Numbered from the stretch's first letter, positions 23,991 through 32,101 are shown. The stretch is DNA of 41,871 bases from Candidatus Saccharimonadota bacterium (GCA_028289125.1 JAQGGZ010000008.1:32001-73871); one strand, 5' to 3'. Translations and numbers: made by a program. Notes: generated from the sequence alone by a model not told the origin.

Positions 23991-25034
23991 TTACGCTTCG
24001 GCGAGGCCGTAAGTCGCTTTGGCAACGCGCTTGAACTGCGGCTTGCCCTGCAAATTCAAAAGGATCGTCGTCTCTTTGACGTAGCGGCTCTTCAGGACGC
24101 GCTTGACGATTTCGTCGCGGTGCAGCGGGCCACCTTCCTTCTTCAGGATATCGGTGATGATGTCGGCGACGGTGCCCTTCTCATAACCCCATTCCTTCAG
24201 GGCGTAGATACCACGGCCGATCAGGACGAAGCGTTTGTCTTTGATCAGTTCGTTGTGAATGGCCTGGGTAGTGACGTCTTTACGCTTGAACGACGAGTCC
24301 TTGATGGACTTAGCGATGTCGTTGAAGTGCATGTGTTTGCCGTTTTCGCGCAGGATGACGTAAATCTTGTCGCGGATGTTCTTCGGGTTGACCATAGGCC
24401 ACTTGGTGAGGCCCCAGCGACCGGCCAGGCTGGCCAGGTGCTTGCTAGTGCTGGCAAGGGCGGCGGCGTGTTGTGGGTCTTCGATGCCGGCGGCAGTTGC
24501 GATATTTTCGATCGTGTCAGGTTCGCCAAGTTGCTTGACGGTGTCAATCAGGGTGTGGACGAGCTTCTTGATAGTAGCTTCGTCATGAACATTCTTGATG
24601 CCGACGGCGTGGTAGAAATTATCATCCTCATTGACGACGACCAGGTTCGGGCTAAGTTGTGCCAGGAAAGCGATGCGAGCCTGGTCGATGCGGGTCGGGT
24701 CTTTCATGATGGCGGCTGCTAGTTCGCTGACGCGGGCTACCTGCCCCATCGACTGTAGTTTGTCGCACAGTAAGGCTTCGACCTCAGTGATGTGCGGAAC
24801 GTTGCCACCTTCGGCGGCGACGGTCAGGCGCGTAATGACGGCTTTTTCCAACTGACGGACGCGTTCACGGGTAATGCCGAGTAATTCACCGATTTGTTCC
24901 AGTGTTTCTTTACGGTCAAAGAGACCGAAACGGCGGGCGACGATTTCGCGCTCGCGCTCACGTTCGATCGTGCCGAGAATATCACTGACAAATTGTTCAG
25001 TGTCGAGAGTGGTTGGTAAAGCGTCTGTTGCCAT
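23991..25034 (-). CDS. Sigma-70 region 4-like / HARE-HTH fusion regulator
   Basis: A 347-residue protein likely to act at RNA polymerase. Residues about 25-72 (REREIVARRFGLFDRKETLEQIGELLGITRERVRQLEKAVITRL) are a full sigma region 4 helix-turn-helix, the part that reads -35 boxes. There is no region 2, so it cannot be a normal sigma factor. A helical middle follows, then a HARE-HTH domain (about 228-285, MHFNDIAKSIKDSSFKRKDVTTQAIHNELIKD...FVLIGRGIYALKEWGY), as in the RNA polymerase delta subunit, and a second, related winged-helix-like unit at the C-terminus (GGPLHRDEIVKRVLKSRYVKETTILLNLQ...FKRVAKATYGLAEA). The gene has the only perfect consensus promoter in the window. Confidence 0.82.
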   Translation of the reverse strand: MATDALPTTLDTEQFVSDILGTIEREREREIVARRFGLFDRKETLEQIGELLGITRERVRQLEKAVITRLTVAAEGGNVPHITEVEALLCDKLQSMGQVARVSELAAAIMKDPTRIDQARIAFLAQLSPNLVVVNEDDNFYHAVGIKNVHDEATIKKLVHTLIDTVKQLGEPDTIENIATAAGIEDPQHAAALASTSKHLASLAGRWGLTKWPMVNPKNIRDKIYVILRENGKHMHFNDIAKSIKDSSFKRKDVTTQAIHNELIKDKRFVLIGRGIYALKEWGYEKGTVADIITDILKKEGGPLHRDEIVKRVLKSRYVKETTILLNLQGKPQFKRVAKATYGLAEA

Positions 25035-25082
25035 AAGAATACACGTCCCTGTCGCTGTAGTTTAATAACGTATTTAGAATAA

Positions 25083-25111
25083 ATTATAAAACTTTAATTT
25101 TTAAATGTCAA
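25083..25111 (-). promoter_or_regulatory. Perfect consensus promoter of the sigma4-HARE gene
   Basis: Reverse strand: TTGACA (25106-25111), exactly 17 bases, TATAAT (25083-25088). The leader to the ATG at 25034 is about 42 bases and contains an AGGGA 11 bases before the start. Confidence 0.9.
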
Positions 25112-25116
25112 ACATA

Positions 25117-25141
25117 GTGTTGTACAAGCTTATTGTAACAC
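25117..25141. repeat. Inverted repeat just upstream of the -35 box
   Basis: Arms GTGTT...ACAA and TTGT...AACAC (25117-25127 and 25133-25141) around GCTTA, starting six bases upstream of the -35 of the sigma4-HARE gene. It could be an operator, or a weak hairpin after topA. The rest of the gap between topA and this gene (25142-25208) holds nothing else clear. Confidence 0.45.
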
Positions 25142-25208
25142 AAACGTGACGGTTGTGCTTATTTGTTGTTGTAAAATTTGGCAGGCCATTTGTGGGCCGA
25201 TGATGCAA

Positions 25209-27512
25209 CTATTTCTTAGGGGTGCGACGCTTGAAAGTCCGCTTCTTTTTGGCAGGTGCGGTCTTCAACAATTCTTTGCACTGCTCTTCTGTCAGGTCGG
25301 CAGGTTCCTGATCTTTCGGAATTTTGGCATTCTTTTTGCCGTCGGTAATGTACGGGCCATACGGGCCTTTGATGACATTGATACCGCTGGCGAACTGCTT
25401 GATGTACTTGTCTTTGTCCTTCTGGAGCTTTTCGACGTATAACTGACGGGCTTCTTCCAAGGTGATGGTGCGCGGATCAAGCGGCTTGATAGAGACGAAG
25501 GTCTTGCCTATCTGGACATACGGGCCGAAGCGGCCGATGTTTGCCTTGATCTCCTCGCCTTCCTCGGTCTGGCCGACGAGGCGTGGCAGGTTGAACATCT
25601 CCAGGGCCTGTTCAAGGGTGACGGTGTCAATGGTAGTGCCAGTTGGAAGCGTGGCAAAGTCAGGTTTCTTATCTTCCTCGTTCTCGACCTCACCGCGTTG
25701 CAGCATCGGGCCGAAGCGGCCGAAGCGTGCATAGATAGGTGCATCGGTCTTCGGGTCATTCCCTACCAACCGGGCCTGTGAGACCTCTTGACGGCTGATG
25801 TCGGCCGATTGTTCGACCAACGGGTGGAAATCCTTGTAAAAGTTGGCAATCGTCTTGTTCCAGGCTTCCTTGCCGTCGGCAACTTGGTCGAAGTCGGCTT
25901 CGACGCGGGCGGTAAAGTCGAAGTCGACGATGTTTGGGAAGTGTTTGACTAAGAAGTCAGTCGTCACTTCAGCGATATGGGTCGGAACCAGCTTGCCGCG
26001 GTCGGCCCCGGTGGTCTCGACCTTATCTTCTGTTTCGACGGTCTCGGACCCGGCTGGAAGCCGCAGGCCGCGGACGGTGCGCGGAACGCCTTCGAGGTCG
26101 GCCTTTTCGACGTAACCACGGGTCTGGATGGTGCTGATGGTCGGTGCATAGGTGCTTGGACGGCCGATGCCCAGCTCTTCGAGTTTTTTGACGAGCGCTG
26201 CTTCGCTGAAGCGGGCCGGACCACGACTGAACGTTTCGGTCGCGGCGATGTTAGGCGTCGGCAGCTTGTCGCCTTTGGCAACCGGTGGTAACAGGGTGTC
26301 GTCTTTGCCGCCGCCGTAGACTTTCAGAAAGCCGTCAAACCGGAGAATCTCGCCTTTGGCGATCAGGTGCTCGGCATGTTTGTCGCTGACGACGGTAACC
26401 TCGGTCTTTTCAGTCTTGGCGGGGGCCATCTGACTGGCTATCGCCCGCTGCCAGATGAGCTGATACAGCTTTTTTTGTTGCGGATCAGCGCCGGCAGTAA
26501 GGTTGCTGAAACTGGTCGGGCGGATGGCTTCGTGGGCTTCTTGAGCACTGGCGTTCTTGGTCTTGAACTGGCGGAGCTGGTGGTACTCTTCGCCGTAGTT
26601 GTCGACGATGTGCTTGTGAGCGGCATCGAGGGCGGTCTTGCTCAGGATAGTGCTGTCGGTACGCATGTAGGTGATCTGACCTGATTCGTACAGGCGCTGT
26701 GCCAAGGTCATGGTCTGCTTGACGCTGTATCCAAGGCGGCGTGACGCTTCCTGTTGGAGTGTACTGGTAGTGAATGGCGCGCCGGGGCTGCGGCTGCCTG
26801 GCTTCTGGGCGATATCACTGACACTGAAGTGGGCGCCGACGGCCTGTTTGAGCCATGCCTCTGCGGCTGAGACTTCGGAAAGCTTGGTGGACAGTTCGGC
26901 GTTCAGCGTCTGACCATCGATCGTGAAGCTGGCGACGATCTTGAAGCTGCTTTCAGCTTCGAAGGCTTCGATTTCGCGCTCCCGCTCGACGATGATCCGC
27001 ACGGCAACGGATTGGACACGACCGGCGCTGAGACCGGTGCGGACCTTTTTCCATAAGACTGGGCTGAGTTCGTAGCCGACCAGGCGGTCGAGGACGCGGC
27101 GGGCCTGTTGAGCGTCGACGAGCGGCAGGTTGACCGTGCGGGGCGACTTGATGGCGGCCTCGATGGCCGGCTTGGTAATTTCGTGGAAGACGATGCGCTT
27201 GGTCTTGGTAGGATCAAGCTTCAGTGCCTGGGCCAGGTGCCAGGCGATTGCCTCGCCTTCGCGGTCTTCATCGCTTGCGAGCCAGACTTCGTGAGTCTTA
27301 GCCGCCTTGCGGAGTTCGGCCACGACTTTCTTCTTGTCGCTGCTGATTTCATATGTCGGTACGAAACCGGCTTCGATGTCGATATTCAAGCCCTTCTTAG
27401 GGAGATCACGAATGTGGCCAAAACTGCTTTTGACCATGTAATCACTGCCTAAGAATTTCTCGATAGTCTTGGCCTTGGCCGGAGACTCCACTATTACTAA
27501 ATTTTTTGCCAT
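25209..27512 (-). CDS. topA: DNA topoisomerase I
   Basis: Type IA topoisomerase that relaxes negative supercoils. The TOPRIM domain is at the N-terminus (NLVIVESPAKAKTIEKFLG with E9; WLASDEDREGEAIAWHL with D81 and D83). The active-site Tyr is Y282 in TYMRTDS. After the catalytic core (to about 580) come topoisomerase C-terminal repeats with GRFGPML, GRFGPYVQIG and GPYGPYITDG, without the Cys4 zinc ribbons of the E. coli enzyme, and a Lys/Arg-rich tail (KKKRTFKRRTPKK). Length 767 is normal for zinc-less enzymes. Reverse-strand TATAAT ends six bases before the ATG, so the message is leaderless. Confidence 0.95.
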   Translation of the reverse strand: MAKNLVIVESPAKAKTIEKFLGSDYMVKSSFGHIRDLPKKGLNIDIEAGFVPTYEISSDKKKVVAELRKAAKTHEVWLASDEDREGEAIAWHLAQALKLDPTKTKRIVFHEITKPAIEAAIKSPRTVNLPLVDAQQARRVLDRLVGYELSPVLWKKVRTGLSAGRVQSVAVRIIVEREREIEAFEAESSFKIVASFTIDGQTLNAELSTKLSEVSAAEAWLKQAVGAHFSVSDIAQKPGSRSPGAPFTTSTLQQEASRRLGYSVKQTMTLAQRLYESGQITYMRTDSTILSKTALDAAHKHIVDNYGEEYHQLRQFKTKNASAQEAHEAIRPTSFSNLTAGADPQQKKLYQLIWQRAIASQMAPAKTEKTEVTVVSDKHAEHLIAKGEILRFDGFLKVYGGGKDDTLLPPVAKGDKLPTPNIAATETFSRGPARFSEAALVKKLEELGIGRPSTYAPTISTIQTRGYVEKADLEGVPRTVRGLRLPAGSETVETEDKVETTGADRGKLVPTHIAEVTTDFLVKHFPNIVDFDFTARVEADFDQVADGKEAWNKTIANFYKDFHPLVEQSADISRQEVSQARLVGNDPKTDAPIYARFGRFGPMLQRGEVENEEDKKPDFATLPTGTTIDTVTLEQALEMFNLPRLVGQTEEGEEIKANIGRFGPYVQIGKTFVSIKPLDPRTITLEEARQLYVEKLQKDKDKYIKQFASGINVIKGPYGPYITDGKKNAKIPKDQEPADLTEEQCKELLKTAPAKKKRTFKRRTPKK

Positions 27513-27518
27513 CTTATT

Positions 27519-27524
27519 ATTATA
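27519..27524 (-). promoter_or_regulatory. -10 hexamer of topA
   Basis: Reverse-strand TATAAT, six bases before the ATG at 27512, placed just downstream of the small gene at 27534. Confidence 0.7.
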
Positions 27525-27533
27525 CCGATTTCC

Positions 27534-27704
27534 TTATAAGTAATCCCTGTAAACTTTATATCCGGCCCATATGCCGATGAGTGATCCGACGCAGCCCAGC
27601 ATGATGCTGGTGAGACTGAACCAATTGTTGCCAGTCATAATAGCTCCGATCCAGCTTCCGATTGTACCACCTATCGTCAACCCGACGAAAATCATAAGCT
27701 TCAT
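27534..27704 (-). CDS. Two-helix membrane protein, 56 residues
   Basis: A short gene between dprA and topA. The protein starts MKLMIFVGLTIGGTIGSWIGA, a Gly-zipper membrane helix, then a short loop (MTGNNWFS) and a second Gly-rich helix (LTSIMLGCVGSLIGIWAGY), ending KVYRDYL. Reverse-strand TACACT with a TGC extension (27711-27716) ends exactly six bases before the ATG, the same spacing as at topA and dprA, which is the main support for this being a real gene. No known family is claimed. Confidence 0.65.
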   Translation of the reverse strand: MKLMIFVGLTIGGTIGSWIGAIMTGNNWFSLTSIMLGCVGSLIGIWAGYKVYRDYL

Positions 27705-27710
27705 GACCTC

Positions 27711-27716
27711 AGTGTA
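27711..27716 (-). promoter_or_regulatory. -10 hexamer of the 56-residue membrane protein gene
   Basis: Reverse-strand TACACT preceded by TGC, six bases before the ATG at 27704. Confidence 0.5.
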
Positions 27717-27722
27717 GCACGG

Positions 27723-28580
27723 CTATGTTAACGCCCAGTGGTCATTGCCGAGCTGGCGGATCCGTCCGCTGATTTCAAGCATGGTCAAGGTCTGTTGATA
27801 GATCCTGGTGGGCAAGCCGCTGTTCGATTGGAGAGTAGCGCCACTGGTAATGCCCTGCTCGAGCAGATTGATCAACAGCTGCTCCTGCGGATTATCAGAG
27901 ATACCGTGCATAAGCGCGGGCTTACCCTGGATATGTAACTGGTCGAATACGTCCTGGGCCGACGTGACAAGGTAAGCACCTTCTTGCAAGTGGTGGTTCG
28001 GGCCGGCAGCGAGCGGATTGAAGACTTCGCCAGGTGCGGCCATGATTACCTTACCTTGATCGTTGGCAAAGTCTACCGTGTGGCGGCTGCCGCTTTTGAG
28101 AGTACCCTCGGTGACGATGACTACTTGGGCCAGCCCGGCGATCAGCCGATTGCGTTCGACGAAATCATAGGTGCGCGGCGGGCCGTGATCATCATCGTAC
28201 TCACTGATAAGCGCACCGCCCTGCTCGATGATCGCCTCGGAAAGCCGACGATGACCGCTCGGATAGATCTGACTGACACTCGCTGGAAGGACGGCAATGG
28301 TAACGCCGCCGGCATCCAGAGCGCCCTGGTGCGCCAGGCTGTCGACGCCGTAAGCGAGACCGCTTACGATGGCGACCCCTGCCCTGGCTAGCTCGTATGC
28401 AAGCTGACGCGTGTACCGCTGGCCGTAACCAGTCGGCCGGCGGCTGCCGACGATGGCGACGGCTGGCCGCATCAGGAGGTCTTCCCAGTTGTTACTTATA
28501 ACGTGCAGCTGTTTTGGCGGCTGATCGATAGGCCGGAGTGCCTCTGGCATAGATTGGTCGACTAATATGAAGCGGGTCAT
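27723..28580 (-). CDS. dprA: DNA processing protein DprA
   Basis: Protects incoming single-stranded DNA and loads RecA on it during natural transformation. The Rossmann-like domain has VAIVGSRRPTGYGQRYTRQLAYELARAGVAIVSGLAYGVDSLAHQGAL, then SEYDDD, RNRLIAGLAQVVIVTEGTLKSGS, and NQGKVIMAAPGEVFNPLAAGPNHHLQEGA (read as family blocks). A short winged-helix DML1-like domain closes the protein (about 225-285). At 285 residues it lacks the N-terminal SAM-like domain of longer homologues. Reverse-strand TACACT ends six bases before the ATG. DprA suggests that this organism takes up DNA, useful for an episymbiont that must salvage nucleotides. Confidence 0.92.
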   Translation of the reverse strand: MTRFILVDQSMPEALRPIDQPPKQLHVISNNWEDLLMRPAVAIVGSRRPTGYGQRYTRQLAYELARAGVAIVSGLAYGVDSLAHQGALDAGGVTIAVLPASVSQIYPSGHRRLSEAIIEQGGALISEYDDDHGPPRTYDFVERNRLIAGLAQVVIVTEGTLKSGSRHTVDFANDQGKVIMAAPGEVFNPLAAGPNHHLQEGAYLVTSAQDVFDQLHIQGKPALMHGISDNPQEQLLINLLEQGITSGATLQSNSGLPTRIYQQTLTMLEISGRIRQLGNDHWALT

Positions 28581-28586
28581 GCTCTT

Positions 28587-28592
28587 AGTGTA
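28587..28592 (-). promoter_or_regulatory. -10 hexamer of dprA
   Basis: Reverse-strand TACACT, six bases before the ATG at 28580. Confidence 0.5.
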
Positions 28593-28704
28593 GGCAGCCG
28601 CTTCCCTGTTATCGAGCCGAATAGTTCAACTTTTAACGTAGCTTTAACATAACAAGTATGGTTAAACGCTAAAGTAGCTATTTTGTCCAAAACATGTGAA
28701 GGTA

Positions 28705-28733
28705 TTGACACAGAGACATATTCTTGCTAGAAT
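28705..28733 (+). promoter_or_regulatory. Strong promoter of the structured RNA
   Basis: TTGACA (28705-28710), 17 bases, TAGAAT (28728-28733) with the TG of an extended -10 just before it. One of the best promoters in the window, with no open reading frame behind it. Bases 28593-28704 upstream hold nothing recognised. Confidence 0.88.
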
Positions 28734-28738
28734 GGCAA

Positions 28739-29180
28739 TCTGTAAGTCTCGTAGAAGTCTTACGTACCTTTTACCCCCAATTTCTAATGTCTAGCTCAGC
28801 TAGATATATTAGATTGTTTTAGAGCGTGTTACTGACAAGTTGTTACCCTCCACTTTTCTCTAGCATTTATCTTTATGATAATAGCGCTCTAAAACAGACT
28901 AATCCCTTTAACCCCGCATCCCCTCTCGTTTTATTTGAGTTATGGCGTGATGACGGTTAAACCTGTGGTGGGCCAGTTGGGCGTCTCTGCGAGATCGCCT
29001 GACCGAGGCCTTCAAGGTGGGTTGAAGGGTGTAATACTGAGACGAACTTCGGTTCGTCTCAAGATGTAACCTCTCGAGTGAGCTTGCTCGCTCAAGGGTT
29101 TACATCTGGGGAGATCCTTACGAGGATGTCCCCAAAAATGAGCCTCCAGCGGTGCCCACCCCCTCTGGAGGCTCTTTTTT
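28739..29180 (+). ncRNA. Structured non-coding RNA of unknown class, about 440 nt
   Basis: Bounded by a near-consensus promoter and a U-tract terminator and without a plausible gene inside. Helices read from the sequence: 28742-28746/28759-28763; 28783-28788/28808-28813 with inner 28790-28795/28799-28804; a 12-bp stem 28816-28827/28884-28895; 28976-28987/28991-29003; 29009-29015/29022-29028; a 10-bp UUCG-capped hairpin 29038-29061; a two-part hairpin 29062-29107; 29108-29133; and the terminator stem. The last five lie almost end to end. I looked for the conserved cores of tmRNA, RNase P RNA, SRP RNA and 6S RNA and did not find them. The downstream gene has its own promoter, so this is a separate transcript. 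Confidence 0.75.
29140..29180 (+). terminator. Rho-independent terminator of the structured RNA
   Basis: GAGCCTCCAG (29140-29149) pairs with CTGGAGGCTC (29165-29174), followed by six T. Confidence 0.95.
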
Positions 29181-29211
29181 GTACCAAGAAGTACGGACGG
29201 GCCTATAGATA

Positions 29212-29240
29212 TTGCAAAAAAAGCGGAAATATGATACAAT
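29212..29240 (+). promoter_or_regulatory. Promoter of the 740-residue protein gene
   Basis: TTGCAA (29212-29217), 17 bases, TACAAT (29235-29240), then seven bases to the ATG at 29248; leaderless. Confidence 0.8.
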
Positions 29241-29247
29241 ATAGCCC

Positions 29248-31470
29248 ATGAGTGAATTTGACCGTGTGCCTACTGGACCTCTTGACGACGAGGCTATCGC
29301 GGCGAGTATCGAGGCTACTAAACACGAAGCCATCGACCTACTTTCAGACGGTTTTGACCAGCCGCTGCGCGCTGATACTGAACAGATAGCAGGCGGCATC
29401 GCCGAGACGACACTAGCCTATCGGTTCGTGCAGACTTTGCTTGACCAGAAGAAGCCCACGGCTGCCGTTGACATGCGCAATGCTGCCGACATTGGAACCG
29501 CCCGTGAATTCGGTGGCACCGCCGCGCTCTTACACGCTGCCGCGCGACCATTCAAACCTGGTGCGCGTAAGCGTCATAATTATATTGATGAACCCGTCCA
29601 CTTGAAGACGGTCATTGAGCCTCTGAGTGGCATATTCGTGGGTTTAATGAGCGTGGAAGCGTTGGATGAAACCAAGACCCTCGAACATGAGGGGGCCGAC
29701 TTGATGGCTGAAAGATACGGGGTTAAACCCCGCTATGAGGCACGTCTCTTCAAGCGACGTCTAGATGACAAATATCGCCGTGACGTCAATGGTCTGTTGC
29801 TTGAAAAGTCGGTAGGCGGACCAGAATTATGGGAGTCCGTGCTTTCGGCATACGATGATATGGAAAGTCTCCATGAAGCGATCATTTTAGGTAAAATCGC
29901 CGTGATGGCGGCTGAAATCATTGAGCAACCAAAATTCATCCGCCAGCTGGTAGGTGCCCAACGTCGTGCCGCTGAGTCATATGCGATGACCGGCCGGTAT
30001 GATACCGCCCGTCTCCGGGACTTACAGCAAAACATTGACTGGCACATCGATCGGGCCGTATCGTTGGCGACTCCGGCTAAACGTGAGGAAATCATAGAAG
30101 ACGCGGAGTCCATCGCCAGCTTCCGGCAATCCGTACTCGTACACCGTGAGCAGGTAGAATTGACAGTCGGTCGATGGCAAACCCGTCACGGTGTTCGCGA
30201 GGAAATAGCCATCGATGACAAGCCAGTACTGCCGACACCACCCGTAGAACGTGAGACACAAACGGAACCCACACCTGTCGTCGAACGCGAACCCGAAGAA
30301 CCGGCTGTCAACGAAGCGCTGATCGAAGCTCAAGCTGATTATGAAACTGCCCTTTCAGGTTACCAGGAGTTCATGCAGCCGTTCCGGCCCAGTAACCGCA
30401 CATTGAAACGATTAGGCCTCCAGGGGGCGCAGCGTGATTTGTTAGTGGGGTATCGTATCGGCAACGAGCAGCTGACAAACGGTATGCTCGATACGGATGT
30501 TCAACGCCTGCTCGGTAATCTGGCCGGTATGGATGCTGCGACGACCGGCTTGGCTCCGGAAGACCGCCGGCAAAAGCTCAGTGAGTTACTCACTACCGAA
30601 GAAGCTTTATTACATGAGATTGAATCTGCCCGCCAGCGGTTACGCAATGAAGGAAAGAACGGTTTCACACCGGTGCGGGCCGATTTGCACGATACGAACG
30701 AGTGGCTTACAGACAATCGCGACGAACTCACGCTATTACTACTCGAGAAATTAGAGCCCGCCCGGGCTGAATACTATGCCCGCCTGGTTGATGAGCTGTG
30801 GCCACATGACCCTGAGCACGCTATGGCTGAGTCGATAGCCGTCGAACTTGAAGAAAACCCGACGATAGAGCCGCTGGCCGAGATAGATGAGCCTGAGGCA
30901 GTGCCGCTGCCGGAACCGATCGAACCGACCGAACCCGAAATGCCGGAGCTGCCCGACTTCGCCGAAGCACCGCTGCTGCCCGAACCACAACTGGAAAAAA
31001 ATATCGCCCACCAGCTGGACTGGGAGTTGTTCCCGGCTGATGCCAGCCTCGAAACGGTCCGTACGGCCGTCATGAACTCCCTTACTCCGGAACAAGCGGC
31101 TGATGTCGACTGGAGCCGCATCCGTAACTTGTACGAGATCCAGCAAGGTTTCGGAGGCGAATTATACCGCGGCAAGCCTAAGACGCTTGGCGCTGACATG
31201 CCTTACTTCGTAGCGATCGTAGATATCGATGGCGAACAATTCGCCGTCGCCGAAAACCCAACGTGGGGCAACGCGACCTATGTTCTTCGCACCTCTCTGG
31301 CTGAGTATGGTGCCAGCTGGCAAGAAGTCTTTCAAGAGAGCCGACTGTTCGCTCGTATCCTCGGAGCTGAACCGGTCGTCCATACCCGCACTTCGAACCA
31401 GTTGAACCGTATCATGGATAAGGTCCAGGATCTCTTATTGGTCAAACCGGTTACGTCGGCTGCTAAATAA
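29248..31470 (+). CDS. Large orphan protein, 740 residues
   Basis: Not recognised. Predicted soluble with no signal peptide. The first 330 residues are mainly helical with many charged residues; an acidic Pro/Glu/Thr linker follows (about 330-360), then another helical part (about 360-555) with coiled-coil-like stretches, a second Pro/Glu-rich linker (about 560-605), and a compact C-terminal domain (about 605-740) with strands MPYFVAIVDIDGEQFAVAENP and NATYVLR and a helix with the Trp in ASWQEVFQES. That last domain resembles, from memory, C-terminal domains of other uncharacterised Saccharibacteria proteins. Leaderless start behind a good promoter, next to the structured RNA. Its stop overlaps pth convergently by eight bases. 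Confidence 0.7.
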   Translation: MSEFDRVPTGPLDDEAIAASIEATKHEAIDLLSDGFDQPLRADTEQIAGGIAETTLAYRFVQTLLDQKKPTAAVDMRNAADIGTAREFGGTAALLHAAARPFKPGARKRHNYIDEPVHLKTVIEPLSGIFVGLMSVEALDETKTLEHEGADLMAERYGVKPRYEARLFKRRLDDKYRRDVNGLLLEKSVGGPELWESVLSAYDDMESLHEAIILGKIAVMAAEIIEQPKFIRQLVGAQRRAAESYAMTGRYDTARLRDLQQNIDWHIDRAVSLATPAKREEIIEDAESIASFRQSVLVHREQVELTVGRWQTRHGVREEIAIDDKPVLPTPPVERETQTEPTPVVEREPEEPAVNEALIEAQADYETALSGYQEFMQPFRPSNRTLKRLGLQGAQRDLLVGYRIGNEQLTNGMLDTDVQRLLGNLAGMDAATTGLAPEDRRQKLSELLTTEEALLHEIESARQRLRNEGKNGFTPVRADLHDTNEWLTDNRDELTLLLLEKLEPARAEYYARLVDELWPHDPEHAMAESIAVELEENPTIEPLAEIDEPEAVPLPEPIEPTEPEMPELPDFAEAPLLPEPQLEKNIAHQLDWELFPADASLETVRTAVMNSLTPEQAADVDWSRIRNLYEIQQGFGGELYRGKPKTLGADMPYFVAIVDIDGEQFAVAENPTWGNATYVLRTSLAEYGASWQEVFQESRLFARILGAEPVVHTRTSNQLNRIMDKVQDLLLVKPVTSAAK

Positions 31471-32101
31471 AACTACGCGTCTCGGTAGGCAGCGCCTGGC
31501 TGCCATAGACGTATTCGGTCAGGATAGATACGACTTCCTTGCGAAGCGCCGGTAGCAGTTCGACCTGCTCTTTTGAGAACTTGGCGAGGACGAAATCGCT
31601 ACTGTCTTGTTTGTCGTGCAATTTCGGGCCGATGCCGATGCGGACGCGGCCGTAATCGGGGCCGATGTGCTGGCTGACTGATTTGATGCCGTTATGGCCG
31701 GCCGGGCCACCGCCGACGCGGAGCCGGATCTGGCCGAACGGAATGTCAAGTTCGTCATGGATGACCAGGACGTCCGAAGGGGCGATCTTATAAAAGTGGG
31801 CGACGGCTTGGACGGCTTCCCCGCTCAGGTTCATGAAAGTTGTCGGCTTGATCGCGATTACCCGCTTGGTGCCGACGGTACCGCTGGCGAGGTGACATTT
31901 CATATCCTTCTTGTCTTGCCAGCCGCTCAGGCCGACTTTTTCTACGAAGGCATCCAGGACGTCGAAACCGACGTTGTGCCGGGTGCCCTCGTACTCTTTG
32001 CCGACATTGCCAAGCCCGACCAATAAGACGGTCTGATTGTTGCCGATGGTGTAATACTGGGCGACCGTGCCGCTTTCAGGTCGCAAGGTGAATAAACTCA
32101 T
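31463..32101 (-). CDS. pth: Peptidyl-tRNA hydrolase
   Basis: Frees tRNAs from stalled peptidyl-tRNA. The active site is visible: N32 in LVGLGNVGKEYEGTRHN, catalytic H42, N91 in PTTFMNLSG, and D116 in VIHDELDIPFG, plus GGPAGHNGIKS. It has 212 residues. Compared with the family, which usually starts two or three residues before the first strand, there are about 24 extra N-terminal residues. There is no better in-frame start nearby, so the extension may be real or the start could be a non-ATG codon. Bases 32102-32232 upstream hold only a weak TATGGT box (32113-32118) and no gene. Confidence 0.93.
   Translation of the reverse strand: MSLFTLRPESGTVAQYYTIGNNQTVLLVGLGNVGKEYEGTRHNVGFDVLDAFVEKVGLSGWQDKKDMKCHLASGTVGTKRVIAIKPTTFMNLSGEAVQAVAHFYKIAPSDVLVIHDELDIPFGQIRLRVGGGPAGHNGIKSVSQHIGPDYGRVRIGIGPKLHDKQDSSDFVLAKFSKEQVELLPALRKEVVSILTEYVYGSQALPTETRSFI

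Noticed and set aside
24120-24722. 200-residue forward frame opposite the sigma4-HARE gene
   Set aside because: Shadow frame; the reverse-strand protein has clear domains and a promoter.
28816-28895. GTTTTAGAGC and its reverse complement, reminiscent of Cas9-type CRISPR repeats or tracrRNA
   Set aside because: They are a single inverted pair forming a stem, not spaced direct repeats; there is no array and no cas gene in the window.
28950-29069. 40-residue basic frame inside the structured RNA
   Set aside because: No ribosome site or -10 box before it, and it runs straight through several perfect hairpins, whose pairing explains its codons better.
28739-29180. tmRNA, RNase P RNA, SRP RNA or 6S RNA
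   Set aside because: No tRNA-like end with CCA or tag frame, no GAGGAAAGTC-type RNase P core, no SRP helix 8 motif, and no single long arm with a central bubble as in 6S RNA.
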